Source of the DNA: Weissella confusa | Lineage (GTDB): Bacteria; Bacillota; Bacilli; Lactobacillales; Lactobacillaceae | DNA length: 64,000 bases | Direction: 5' to 3' | NCBI GenBank assembly: GCA_014332815.1 | Contig: JACSZT010000007.1 | Location: 122,400-186,399, forward strand | Shown here: positions 33,747 through 43,109 of the stretch, piece by piece | Layout of the letters: each line of letters begins with the position of its first letter | How positions within the stretch are numbered: the first letter of the stretch is position 1 | Notes under the pieces: generated by a model | What the model was told of the DNA's origin: nothing | The model's input: the letters and a program-made list of their open reading frames with translations, nothing else | Database searches by the model: none | Position numbers and translations under genes: made by a program

Positions 33747-34712
33747 TTATTTCGATAGCGGTCCTGGTGTAGACACAATAAGGGTTGCGTCACCTTGCAA
33801 TGTCCACGCCTCAATATCGTTTGGCAAGATGAAACTCTTACCCTTTTCAAGGTGATACGTCACCCCGAAAACAGTCATGTCGAGTTCACCATCAATCACC
33901 GTACCCAACAGATAGGGATCACGGGCATCTAACGTCGCGCGTCCGTCCAATGTCCACTTATAAACATTGAAGTATGGCGCTTCGACCAACGTCGTGACAT
34001 TCAAGCCAGCATATTGGGCTGACTTACGTTCCGGTTGCTCGGGTACAAATGGTACCGTCGTCACATTCTTGGCATCAGCTAAATGCAACTCGCGTAACTC
34101 ACCCGTCTTGGCGTCCACGCGGTCAAAATCGTAAACGCGATACGTCACGTCCGATGATTGTTGTGTTTCAAGTGCTAGCACCCCAGCACCCAAAGCGTGA
34201 AGTGTGCCAGCTGGCACGTAAAAGAAATCGCCGGCCTTAACTGGCACCTTGCGTAACAAGTTATCCCAGTCACCCGCATCAACGGCAGCATCGAATTCGG
34301 CCTTCGTTTGCGCATTGTGACCGTAGTAAATCTCAGCACCTGGCTCAGCAGCCACAATGTACCAAGACTCCGTTTTCCCCAATTCGCCGGCATGCTCCCC
34401 AGCATAATCATCATCTGGGTGCACTTGCACTGACAAATCTTGGTGCGCATCCAACAGCTTTACTAGCAGTGGAAACGGCTTGTCAGGATTCGTGTTGCCA
34501 AACAACTGTGGTTCCTCACGCCACAATTCAGCTACCGTCTTCCCAGCAAATCGACCATTTTCACAGAACACATTCCCATTCTTGTGTCCCGAAATCAACC
34601 AAGCTTCACCCGTCGTCTCTGATGGAATATCAAAGCCAAAAACGTCACGTAGCGCAGTGCCACCCCACATCTTTTCGTGCAATGCTGGTTGCAAAATCAA
34701 TGGTTCAGTCAT
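33747..34712 (-). CDS. manA: Mannose-6-phosphate isomerase, class I
   Basis: Zinc cupin enzyme interconverting mannose-6-P and fructose-6-P, 321 residues, the short Firmicutes form. Zinc ligands are seen in LSVQVHPDDDYAG (Gln and His), GKTESWYI (Glu) and AGTLHALG (His). It follows the MucBP-domain gene by 37 bases with GGGGGAG before its ATG, so the two are co-transcribed. A cre-like site upstream suggests carbon catabolite control. Confidence 0.95.
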   Translation of the reverse strand: MTEPLILQPALHEKMWGGTALRDVFGFDIPSETTGEAWLISGHKNGNVFCENGRFAGKTVAELWREEPQLFGNTNPDKPFPLLVKLLDAHQDLSVQVHPDDDYAGEHAGELGKTESWYIVAAEPGAEIYYGHNAQTKAEFDAAVDAGDWDNLLRKVPVKAGDFFYVPAGTLHALGAGVLALETQQSSDVTYRVYDFDRVDAKTGELRELHLADAKNVTTVPFVPEQPERKSAQYAGLNVTTLVEAPYFNVYKWTLDGRATLDARDPYLLGTVIDGELDMTVFGVTYHLEKGKSFILPNDIEAWTLQGDATLIVSTPGPLSK

Positions 34713-34749
34713 AATAAATCTCCCCCGAAATGTACATGAAACTATCTAT

Positions 34750-35472
34750 TTAATTGTTGAAGTGTAGGTAAATACCTGACAACCAACCGTGTTGAGCCAC
34801 GTGATACCAAACGACGCCAGACGGATCATCCACGCGTTCTGTGATATCCACCACAGCGCCGTGAACAACGCGACCAATTTCGCGTCCGTATGGTTGCGCA
34901 TACACTGCCACATCCCCACCTGGCAGGTAATCAATCGTCGCACGCGCCACAAATGGCTTTGGTGCCCATGTTGTTGGTCGGTTCCATTCAGAAACCGGCT
35001 TCGTCGTACAGCCATCGTTATCCGTTAGCTTCATCGTTTGCATGTCATAAGCCACCCAACGTGAATCGGCCAATTGATACCAGAACTTACCGTCACGCGT
35101 CGCAACGCGTTCGACAACCTTCATGTATGAATCTGCCCAAAGCTTTTGGCTAAGTGGCGTCGTTGATTCAATTTCATCAACCGGTTGCACGCTCGCTAGC
35201 ATGCGTAGGTACTTCCCATGGATTTTTTCAGTTTCCGCAATGTCAGCACGGCGGTAATAGAACGTGACCGTGTGCATCGTCTTCTCATCAAACGTCCCTG
35301 TTAGCGTTCCTTCTGATGAGACAAAGCGATATCCTGCAACATCCGCTGGATCAAGTGAGAAGTGTTCCCCAACCGTTCCCTCGACCAAACGTGATGGCGC
35401 AATAGATGCTTTTGAATCAGCATCCTTGCTATATACCCAAACGGGCATGCCTTGTAATTCAAAGTCAGCCAT
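34750..35472 (-). CDS. MucBP-domain and SH3-like protein without signal peptide
   Basis: A 240-residue protein. Residues 1-75 resemble a MucBP repeat (GTVGEHFSLDPADVAGYRFVSS, then HTVTFYYRRAD). Two SH3b/GW-like segments follow (KVVERVATRDGKFWYQLADSRWVAYD and VVDITERVDDPSGVVWYHV, ending WLSGIYLHF). Such domains are normally extracellular, yet the protein starts MADFELQGMPVWVYSK with no signal peptide or membrane helix. A strong AGGAGG fixes the start. It is the first gene of an operon with manA. Its role is not known. It may act in the cytoplasm or leave the cell by another route. Confidence 0.7.
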   Translation of the reverse strand: MADFELQGMPVWVYSKDADSKASIAPSRLVEGTVGEHFSLDPADVAGYRFVSSEGTLTGTFDEKTMHTVTFYYRRADIAETEKIHGKYLRMLASVQPVDEIESTTPLSQKLWADSYMKVVERVATRDGKFWYQLADSRWVAYDMQTMKLTDNDGCTTKPVSEWNRPTTWAPKPFVARATIDYLPGGDVAVYAQPYGREIGRVVHGAVVDITERVDDPSGVVWYHVAQHGWLSGIYLHFNN

Positions 35473-35522
35473 CTTTGCTGCCTCCTAGTTGTAGTTTCTT
35501 ACGTCTATTCTAACAGGGAAAC

Positions 35523-35540
35523 CATGTAACCGCCTACATG
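35523..35540 (-). promoter_or_regulatory. cre-like operator upstream of the manA operon
   Basis: A perfect inverted repeat CATGTA-ACCGCC-TACATG. Its core TGTAGGCGGTTACA (minus strand) matches the CcpA cre consensus TGWNANCGNTNWCA with one mismatch. It sits about 50 bases before the start codon, close to a TAGAAT -10-like box. Confidence 0.55.
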
Positions 35541-35616
35541 ACTGTCTTTGCTTAATGTTTTGTTTAGGTGTCGAAATTGTTCATAAACGAATATTAAATT
35601 ATTCTCATTTAACTCG

Positions 35617-35645
35617 TTGACTTCTCATAAACCATCCAGTATATT
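35617..35645 (+). promoter_or_regulatory. Promoter of tRNA-Asn
   Basis: TTGACT (35617-35622) and TATATT (35640-35645) are separated by 17 bases on the plus strand, about 28 bases before the tRNA. Confidence 0.7.
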
Positions 35646-35673
35646 ATATACATACCTTAGCAAAAGGAATAAA

Positions 35674-35745
35674 TGCTCTGTAGTTCAGCGGTAGAATAAC
35701 TCACTGTTAATGAGGAGGTCGCTGGTTCGATCCCAGCCAGAGCAG
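35674..35745 (+). tRNA. tRNA-Asn (anticodon GTT)
   Basis: Cloverleaf of 72 bases with acceptor TGCTCTG/CAGAGCA, anticodon loop CTGTTAA and T arm GCTGG TTCGATC CCAGC. One of the few plus-strand genes. CCA is not encoded. Confidence 0.95.
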
Positions 35746-35760
35746 TCAGTAATTTCGCAT

Positions 35761-35798
35761 GTAGCGCCGGTTCCATTTGGAGCCGGCGCTATTTGTTT
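35761..35798 (+). terminator. Terminator of tRNA-Asn
   Basis: TAGCGCCGGTT pairs with AGCCGGCGCTA (one wobble) and leads into TTTGTTTG on the plus strand. Confidence 0.8.
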
Positions 35799-35810
35799 GC
35801 GTCCATATAA

Positions 35811-35836
35811 AAAAGATGCGTATCACTACGCATCTC
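35811..35836 (-). terminator. Terminator of the 1049-residue surface protein gene
   Basis: A perfect AGATGCGTA/TACGCATCT stem is followed by TTTTTT on the minus strand. Confidence 0.92.
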
Positions 35837-35847
35837 AATTCATTCTT

Positions 35848-38800
35848 CTATTGTCGACGTTGGCGGTAAGCCATGCCGCCACTAATTAGTAACAACACAC
35901 CTGGTACAACCCAAAACATCATGACACCACTTCCGCCCACACGGGGGAAGATTGACTTCACCTGTTCTGCTGGCACATCCACCAACCACTCGTCTTTAGC
36001 TTCGTCGTATTTCAGCTTATCGCCAATCGGCACACAATCCGCCGCCATTTCAGTTGGCGAACCGTCAATACCAGTCGCTGTCACTTCAAAGCAGTACACC
36101 TTCGGATCCACCGCAAACCCCGTTGGTGCGGCAATTTCTTCCAGTGTATAAAGTCCTTGGCTCAATCCAGGCAATGTTTGTCCTGTTTCGCGCGTCGTAA
36201 ATTCACGACCGTGCCCCGAACTCACACGAGTTAATCGATACGTTGATCCGGCAAGTGGCTTATTTGGGTCATCCCCCAATACAAACTTGCGGAACACGAG
36301 GCCATTCACATCATTCGCAAAAATCACTTCATGAACATCTGACGATCCTGAATCAGCATTCGTTGGCAAATCTACCATAACATCACCATCTACCACGTTC
36401 ACTTGGTACGTCGTGTCATCAAGCCAATAGCCGTTCGCTACACCAGTTTGTCGCAACGTATACTCGCCATTTGTCAGACCTTCCCAAAGTGTTGTGTGAC
36501 TACCTGAATTTTGCTTCTTCAACTGTTTACCATCCTTATCAATCAACTCAAATTCACCACCAACCAATGAACGGTCACCAGATTGATTCATATTTTTAAC
36601 CGCAAATGACGCCGTGATGGCCTCACTAGGCTTTTCAGGTTCCGTTCCCTTTCGCTGGTGACTCACCACGTTCGATTGCTGCGTACGATTCCACAGCACG
36701 TTATCGAACGTATATGAAACCGCTGATTGTTGGGTATAAGTTGCATCCGTCAAATATTCAGCCACCGAATGACGCACATTAACGCCAACCGCCCAATCTG
36801 AACCGTTAAACATCAGCTTACGCACACCTTCCTTAGTCAACGTCACCTTAACCTTACGATCCTCGATTACCACCTTATAATCCTCTAGGTAAGTCATCTT
36901 GGCGCGGTTGCCAACCGTTGCGTCATCACCCGTGCCCGCCGTGTTATATACCTGAACACTATCCGCTATCGCACCAGCCAGAATAACCGCATCCCCACCT
37001 ACTTTTGGTAGATTAACAATTGCTTCAACGGCTGTTGGTGATAGCAAATAATCTTCGCCGTTCGCGTACGTCGTCGGATATGTCCAATACCAGAACGGCT
37101 TAGTGGCATCTGCCAACAATGTGTTATTCAAATCATTCGTATCTTTATGGACGAATTTATTAACCGATGGCTTATCACGCGTTCCAACGGTTGTATCAAT
37201 ATCAAATGAAAACTCCTCATCGTTAGGCACTGAGATACTAGAACTCAAGAATGCGCCCCAAACGCCGTTGGTCAATGACCCCATGCGTACCTTCGCGGAT
37301 GTACCTTCCAGCACAAACGAAACCGCCGAACGTTCAAAATTTTCGCCGTTCAAATAGTCTTGCCAGATATCATTACCCGTTTGACCTTGATACGCGGCAT
37401 CTGTCGTTCCGATGTACTTGCCATTATGATAAGTAATCGTCGCCCCTTCAACCGTTACACCTTTGTTTTCGTTTGGGCCAGCCCAGCCAACACCTTCTGC
37501 ATAGTCATAACGCTTTTCAATCGCAGCGTCCGGTCCCCAAGGATTTGTTCGTCGATTAGCATTCAACGACGCAAACGTTAGATACGACATCTTCTTATCC
37601 GTCTTCTGCACATCAATTAGATGCTTATTCTCAAAATCGACGTACTGGAATTCAACCTGGAAATCCGAGAGCTTGTTATACAACAACCCCGAATACAAAT
37701 TATTCGACAGGTTCAAATACGGATCTGCGTTATCACCATCGCCACCTGTATGCCCACCAATCGTACCTGGAATAAAGTCGGATAACGTCACGTAGGCGCC
37801 CATCAAATGAGTAGTCCACTTAACATCACCGTTGCTATCGACATGCTTCGTTTTATAAGTCCCAACATATGGGTAATAGATTGTAATTTCGCCCCGCTTA
37901 GCTCGGCTCGCCACTAACTCAATTACGGAAATCATCACCGAGTAGTTCTTACCTGGTGATTGCTCATTAAACTTCTCATAGTAATACAAACCGTGATCAT
38001 TTTGCTCTGAATTCCACCAAGTTTCACCCCACATATTTGCCAGCTTACTCCGCTTATCGGCGTTTAAACGTTCCTCGATAATCAAATAATCATCTTCGAC
38101 TGCATCTTGGTTCAGATACACTTTCATTTTATTGGGATCAGAGTAGGCATCTGCCTTAATCGTTGCACTGTACCCCTTCAACGTCTCAGTCGGAATCAAA
38201 TCATCCGGTCGCTTCAGTGTTGCACGTTCATCCTGTTCGTCATACACCGTCATTTTTTGATCGTCATTCACCCAATCACTGGCAAATGGGAAAAACAGTA
38301 CGCCCATGTGAATTTCACGTGGAATGTAGTTATTCACATGTCCATCTTCATACGTTTCCTCACGCACTGGCGACACAATCATCAAACCATATTTTTTATT
38401 TGCCGGTGGCCGCAACGTGAATTTAAACACTTGTTTTTCAGTTTTCGCATTAACGATATAACGATTTTTACTATCCAACTTAATTGGCTTATCGTTCAAT
38501 GTAATGCTTTCAACGCTTCCAACGCGATCACCATCAACCCCGAATTCAACCGGGAACACGCCTGCTTCTTGGTCTGTTTGGAACTGTTGGAAGTTCTCTT
38601 CCATCTTGTCAAACGTAATCTCATAATCCATAAAGGCACGACGCTGCGAAACTTTAATCACAAATGGTACCCCTTCATAATCGAAGTAGTCATAAATTGT
38701 TCCGGCAACACTTTTTAGCACCGCAGGCTTCGTTGGTGTCGTCGGTTCTAACTCACCTTCACCCATCAGAGTTGGGTTATCCTTACCAGCCCCAATCACA

Positions 38801-38997
38801 TCTGGCAGTGACACTTGACCGGTATCTTCAATGGCATCCAATAATCCGTTTTCAATTTTAGCTGGCAGGTTGCTAATTAAGGCATTTTTAGCTTCCGCAT
38901 ACGCCACCTGACTAAATAGCACCAGATTACACAACAGCGGCACCAACAGAATCAGCACACTAAATCGACTATTCAATTTTCGCATGCGACTACTCAT
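35848..38997 (-). CDS. Large cell-wall-anchored adhesin with FPRVGG sorting signal
   Basis: A 1049-residue surface protein. The signal peptide is about residues 1-34 (FSVLILLVPLLCNLVLFSQ, ends AYA-EA). A long beta-rich ectodomain follows, then two SpaA/Cna-B-like domains near the C-terminus (FAVKNMNQSGDRSLVGGEFEL and FRKFVLGDDPNKPLAGSTYRL, with YTLEEIAAPTGF as E box). The end is IFPRVGG at about 1016-1022, a hydrophobic helix and RQRRQ. FPRVGG stands where LPXTG is expected. The central region resembles the neighbouring 1189-residue protein (NLSNNLYSGLLYNKL versus DLPNNIYSGVMYHGI). AAGGGGAC precedes the ATG. It has its own terminator. Ligand unknown. Confidence 0.85.
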   Translation of the reverse strand: MSSRMRKLNSRFSVLILLVPLLCNLVLFSQVAYAEAKNALISNLPAKIENGLLDAIEDTGQVSLPDVIGAGKDNPTLMGEGELEPTTPTKPAVLKSVAGTIYDYFDYEGVPFVIKVSQRRAFMDYEITFDKMEENFQQFQTDQEAGVFPVEFGVDGDRVGSVESITLNDKPIKLDSKNRYIVNAKTEKQVFKFTLRPPANKKYGLMIVSPVREETYEDGHVNNYIPREIHMGVLFFPFASDWVNDDQKMTVYDEQDERATLKRPDDLIPTETLKGYSATIKADAYSDPNKMKVYLNQDAVEDDYLIIEERLNADKRSKLANMWGETWWNSEQNDHGLYYYEKFNEQSPGKNYSVMISVIELVASRAKRGEITIYYPYVGTYKTKHVDSNGDVKWTTHLMGAYVTLSDFIPGTIGGHTGGDGDNADPYLNLSNNLYSGLLYNKLSDFQVEFQYVDFENKHLIDVQKTDKKMSYLTFASLNANRRTNPWGPDAAIEKRYDYAEGVGWAGPNENKGVTVEGATITYHNGKYIGTTDAAYQGQTGNDIWQDYLNGENFERSAVSFVLEGTSAKVRMGSLTNGVWGAFLSSSISVPNDEEFSFDIDTTVGTRDKPSVNKFVHKDTNDLNNTLLADATKPFWYWTYPTTYANGEDYLLSPTAVEAIVNLPKVGGDAVILAGAIADSVQVYNTAGTGDDATVGNRAKMTYLEDYKVVIEDRKVKVTLTKEGVRKLMFNGSDWAVGVNVRHSVAEYLTDATYTQQSAVSYTFDNVLWNRTQQSNVVSHQRKGTEPEKPSEAITASFAVKNMNQSGDRSLVGGEFELIDKDGKQLKKQNSGSHTTLWEGLTNGEYTLRQTGVANGYWLDDTTYQVNVVDGDVMVDLPTNADSGSSDVHEVIFANDVNGLVFRKFVLGDDPNKPLAGSTYRLTRVSSGHGREFTTRETGQTLPGLSQGLYTLEEIAAPTGFAVDPKVYCFEVTATGIDGSPTEMAADCVPIGDKLKYDEAKDEWLVDVPAEQVKSIFPRVGGSGVMMFWVVPGVLLLISGGMAYRQRRQ

Positions 38998-39117
38998 CGT
39001 TGGCGTCCCCTTACATATTTTTACTCATCCTATATTACGGACAAGATACAACTTGTCTGTGGCTGTCAATTAAAGACTCTTGGAAATTCTCGATGGGTTT
39101 ATGACCAAAAATGCAAC

Positions 39118-39158
39118 AGAAAAGCCGGCTGCGAACATTTCTGTTCACAACCGGCTCA
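39118..39158 (-). terminator. Terminator of the 1189-residue surface protein gene
   Basis: GAGCCGGTTGTGAACA pairs with TGTTCGCAGCCGGCTT around GAAA, followed by TTCTG on the minus strand. It separates the two adhesin genes transcriptionally. Confidence 0.85.
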
Positions 39159-39195
39159 TTCAAGCAAATTTAATTTTCAAATATGTGTATCAAAA

Positions 39196-42100
39196 TTATT
39201 GGTTTTGACGGCGCTTGATGTACCAAGCTGCCCCACCGGCGATCAACATAATAATCACACCAGCACCAATGTATGCTTGAATTCCTGTTCCTCCAACACG
39301 AGGGAAGATTGACTTAGCATCGTTTTGAACATTGAAGCTACCCGTAAACACAGGTGTATCCTCAGTGTCTTCGTTAACAGGCAACCACTTAATTGGGTTT
39401 CCGCTTGCGTCAACTTGTAGCAACGATACAGCACGATCAGCATCAAAGTACGTCTTATCCGGAACACTTGTATATGTTCCATATTGTGCTTGTGGCACTA
39501 CTCGGAAGTAGAAGTAACCAGGCATTGCATACCCGCTTGGTGCCTTCGTTTCGTCAACTGCATAAACCTTATTGTAGTCTAGATAAACTGGATTTTCATC
39601 TCCATCAGGGTACAAGGTAAAGTAACCATTACCGTTATCCTTCATTGCAGTCCAATTCGTGGTAACCTCATGTGTTTTTACGTCATACTCAGCGTAACTA
39701 AATGCTGCACCATCAAGCGCATCTTCATCCGCGTCCACCTTGTACAGTTCGAAGTTCACCAACTCTTGATTATTCACAACTGGTCCAACCCATGAAGGAG
39801 TACCTGTTTCGTCTGGATTACCATCCTCATCCAGTGGATACTCTAATACCAATTCATCAATAATAGCTTGAGAATAAGCATCATCTCCCTTGATAGCTTG
39901 AATAATATCTTCATTGTTGCTACCAAGTTGACCAGTCACATAAAATACAACCGGTTGGGTCAAACCAACATATCCACCCGGAGTTGTTGTTTCCTCCAAA
40001 CGATACTTTCCAACCTTCAAATCAGTCCACGTAAACGCAGAGCTTCCATCTGCATGAGTCAAATTCATAGGCTTCGCCGTAATGTCGGCCCAGCTGGTCC
40101 ACGTCTCATCGTCCCAAGCTGACGGAACTCCAATTTGTTCCAATGTAAACATCGCGTTTTGGAGCTTGTTTCCCTTGTTATCCATCTTTGTGATTTGCAA
40201 ACTAGCTTGAGGCTTTGGCGTAATGTGAACTGGCACAACGTTTGTATTTATTCCACCAGGATTTGTAAGCTTAGTCATTACATTTGCTACGTTGTCAAAA
40301 TCATGCTTCTGATCATCGGCGTCAGTGACGTAGGCGCTCACCTTAACGTCTAGGTCAATCGCAATATTTCCACCATTAAACTTTGCCGCAGCTAATCCTG
40401 CTGGTGTAAACTCCACTACAATTTTTTGTTTGGTCGTATCGGCAGGATCTGGCGTAATTGAAACCTTATAGTCTGTCTTTGGATCAAATGTTCCTCCGTC
40501 AGTGTTATACACTACCAACGACTTCGTTGAATTAACACTAGCAGTCAAATCAACATCTTCTAACGTGACACCCAAATCCAAGGTATCTGAAATTTCAAGT
40601 GTCTGTGGCTTAACTAGTGAATACGTACCAGTATCATACGTAGGCTGCATAATCCAATAATCAAACGTAAAGTATGGATCACCTCCAATAAGACTAGTTG
40701 ATGTAATAGCTAAGTTCTTATTGTACAAGTCTCCGTAGCCTTCCTTTAGCTCTCCCATCGCAGCTGGCGTCAATGCTGCTGTCACGGCATTTTCACGTTG
40801 CTGGTAGAAACTAGTATCATAATCACCAGTCCACTTATCAGTAAAATCTTTACGAGTCTGGCTAATCAAACTAGCAGCCGCAGTGTCTCCTTCGACCATT
40901 TCTTGGTTTGCCTTTTGGTAAGCTGTTTGCGTGTCACCAGATCCAATATTGTCACGAGTGACCAACTTACGAGGAGCATTAAGTTGCATCGGCTTATTGT
41001 TGGCACAAGTCAACGTTTGCCAAGTGTTACCAGTACCCGTAAACATACGGAAGCTTTGTGCAGTTCCACTAGTCGTGTACGCTACTGATCCCATTGGGAA
41101 CGTGTCCGTATCATCGATGTTATCTTCCCAGTTCCCTTGAACAGTAGTTGTTGTTTCCCAATCATAATTACCGTGAGCTGTTGAATACCACTTTTTGTTA
41201 ACATCATCTCGAACCATGGCAGAACCTTCTTCTGCTCCACCAGGTCCAACGACTTGCCCATCTTCCCAGACAGTTTGGTTAATTGTGCCACCAAGTTTAT
41301 TTAGCGGTGAAACCGTCTCAGCCCAGATTGATGTTGAGATACCCGTTTGATTTACATTCCAATGTGGAGAATTAGCTGATGTATCATTCCACGTTGTTGA
41401 ACTACCAGCTCCAAAGTTATTCAAAGAATTGAAAGTGAACAGAGAATCAGAATCCGTCAAATCTAGTAGACTAGTAAACTTACGAGTTGATGAATCAACT
41501 GCGTAGAATCGAATTTCCATGTCCAGTGATTCAATGCCGTGATACATAACCCCTGAATAAATGTTGTTAGGCAAATCAATATAACGTACAGAACCCATCT
41601 TGTCGTGAGAAGGGTCAACTGAGATAACATTCGTAATAGTTACCGCTGCTCCCATTTCATGAACGTCACCATACGTATCAACATAATACCCAACATTGTC
41701 ATAGAATAGTTCGAACTTTGCATCCTGCATGACAGTAGGATCAATATTGCTAGAAAATTCAATGTTGTAGGCCGCTTGATTATTATTACCCGTACCAGAT
41801 GTCAGATATTGATTGTGATACTTAGTTCGATAAGCTTGCCCCGGACCATAATTTGTTACCGAACCACCAATATCTGCTATTGATGCATCAAATTTCTGGT
41901 AAATATTAATTGACGTATTGCCATTATTGGCATCACCACTTTTATGGTATGTCGTATTTGTAGCATCGCTACTCCAAATCTGGAAGTTATTGCCATTAGT
42001 AGCACCACCCGGAAGCGGCGTCGTACGATCGTCTGAATCAATAACGGCTAGTTGCACTTGGTCATCTGTGCTAAGTGTGGCGTCCAATGTTTCGATTGGG

Positions 42101-42765
42101 CCAGTAGCGCCACCTTTAGTAATAAATCCTGCATCTGACCCATCTATAACACGAAGGGACTTCTCTGATTGCTGTTCTTCCTTAGCAACCGCTTCAGTCA
42201 CCGTCTCAGAAGATGAAGATTCCTTAGCAATTTCAGCAACCTTCTCAAACGCCATCGTCAAATCGACTGAACGATTATCAACTGGCAGCTTATTTTCACC
42301 ATTCTTTTCGTCATATAGTCCCAACTCAGTAACCGGCAACGTAATATCGTGCTTATCTTCATTAGTACTAATGGCTGTCAAAATCAAATGCGTACTCTGT
42401 GACTTCAACACCGCATCCACGATACCCTCGCGCATGTCTAGTGTCTTGTCATCTTGCTTAATTTCAGCGTCCTTTAGGCCCGCCTTTTCCAAATCAAGTT
42501 TGAACTTAACTGTCTGCTCACTGACAGACATATCTGATCGATCAAACTCCAAATCCCACGTGGTCTTTGTCTTGTCCTGTGATATCTTCAATTTGACATT
42601 CAGCAACTCGCTCTCATACACGTTCTGCGGTCCAGTGACCGCATGAATCGCGTCTCCCAAGGTACCCAGATTGGCGGCAAATGGCACAGCCAGAGCTGCC
42701 AAACCAATCAAAGCGCCTAACTTGCGGTGACGCTTCTTAATTGAAAAGCCTCCACTTTTTGTCAT
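39196..42765 (-). CDS. Very large cell-wall-anchored adhesin with FPRVGG sorting signal
   Basis: A surface protein of 1189 residues. The N-terminus GGFSIKKRHRKLGALIGLAA is a YSIRK-like signal peptide. Residues 30-180 form a charged beta domain, the middle part is a large Thr/Asn/Ser-rich adhesive region, and two SpaA/Cna-B domains follow (LQITKMDNKGNKLQNAMFTL and FELYKVDADEDALDGAAFSY, E boxes YRLEETTTPGGY and YAVDETKAPSGY). The end is IFPRVGG, a membrane helix and IKRRQNQ. The frame is open to an ATG at 42816. I chose 42765 because TAGGGAG precedes it and the signal peptide starts there. Paralogue of the adjacent 1049-residue protein. Confidence 0.85.
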   Translation of the reverse strand: MTKSGGFSIKKRHRKLGALIGLAALAVPFAANLGTLGDAIHAVTGPQNVYESELLNVKLKISQDKTKTTWDLEFDRSDMSVSEQTVKFKLDLEKAGLKDAEIKQDDKTLDMREGIVDAVLKSQSTHLILTAISTNEDKHDITLPVTELGLYDEKNGENKLPVDNRSVDLTMAFEKVAEIAKESSSSETVTEAVAKEEQQSEKSLRVIDGSDAGFITKGGATGPIETLDATLSTDDQVQLAVIDSDDRTTPLPGGATNGNNFQIWSSDATNTTYHKSGDANNGNTSINIYQKFDASIADIGGSVTNYGPGQAYRTKYHNQYLTSGTGNNNQAAYNIEFSSNIDPTVMQDAKFELFYDNVGYYVDTYGDVHEMGAAVTITNVISVDPSHDKMGSVRYIDLPNNIYSGVMYHGIESLDMEIRFYAVDSSTRKFTSLLDLTDSDSLFTFNSLNNFGAGSSTTWNDTSANSPHWNVNQTGISTSIWAETVSPLNKLGGTINQTVWEDGQVVGPGGAEEGSAMVRDDVNKKWYSTAHGNYDWETTTTVQGNWEDNIDDTDTFPMGSVAYTTSGTAQSFRMFTGTGNTWQTLTCANNKPMQLNAPRKLVTRDNIGSGDTQTAYQKANQEMVEGDTAAASLISQTRKDFTDKWTGDYDTSFYQQRENAVTAALTPAAMGELKEGYGDLYNKNLAITSTSLIGGDPYFTFDYWIMQPTYDTGTYSLVKPQTLEISDTLDLGVTLEDVDLTASVNSTKSLVVYNTDGGTFDPKTDYKVSITPDPADTTKQKIVVEFTPAGLAAAKFNGGNIAIDLDVKVSAYVTDADDQKHDFDNVANVMTKLTNPGGINTNVVPVHITPKPQASLQITKMDNKGNKLQNAMFTLEQIGVPSAWDDETWTSWADITAKPMNLTHADGSSAFTWTDLKVGKYRLEETTTPGGYVGLTQPVVFYVTGQLGSNNEDIIQAIKGDDAYSQAIIDELVLEYPLDEDGNPDETGTPSWVGPVVNNQELVNFELYKVDADEDALDGAAFSYAEYDVKTHEVTTNWTAMKDNGNGYFTLYPDGDENPVYLDYNKVYAVDETKAPSGYAMPGYFYFRVVPQAQYGTYTSVPDKTYFDADRAVSLLQVDASGNPIKWLPVNEDTEDTPVFTGSFNVQNDAKSIFPRVGGTGIQAYIGAGVIIMLIAGGAAWYIKRRQNQ

Positions 42766-43060
42766 AGACGTACTCCCTAAATCTGTATTTTTTCTCTCAT
42801 AAACAGTGTGGTCCATCCCACCTTCTGTTGGACTATCTCAGAATACCGATAAAATGGTGTAACAGTTTGGCGCAGGCGTAACGACTTTTCGAAACGTTAT
42901 GAAGAAACTTTGCCACTTGCCTTGAAGTTTGAATTTTCCATTACAGAATGGCGTCAATTCACAATTTATTCATTTTTAGTCCACGTTTTCATCCCTATTT
43001 ACTTTTTATAATGAATAAATGTAAGAGGGGCTAACGCAACTTCTCACCTAGAGAATACAC
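42766..43060 (-). promoter_or_regulatory. Upstream region of the large adhesin gene
   Basis: About 300 bases without a gene. I see no strong sigma-A promoter. A TTGACG box at about 42970 has no good partner. An inverted repeat TAACG/CGTTA spaced 11 bases (42879-42899) could be an operator. An alternative ATG at 42816 has GGTGGG directly next to it, too close for efficient initiation. Confidence 0.3.
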
Positions 43061-43101
43061 AAAAGACGTCGACCGGCATAACTGCTAGTCGACGTCTTTT
43101 A
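43061..43101 (-). terminator. Terminator of the ABC exporter operon
   Basis: AAAAGACGTCGAC pairs with GTCGACGTCTTTT on the minus strand, 10 bases after the stop codon. Confidence 0.88.
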
Positions 43102-43109
43102 TTTATGAC

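Noticed and set aside
42766..42816. ATG at 42816 as the start of the 1189-residue adhesin.
   Set aside because: It would add 17 residues before a complete YSIRK-like signal peptide. The ribosome binding site touches the ATG, whereas TAGGGAG is well placed for 42765.
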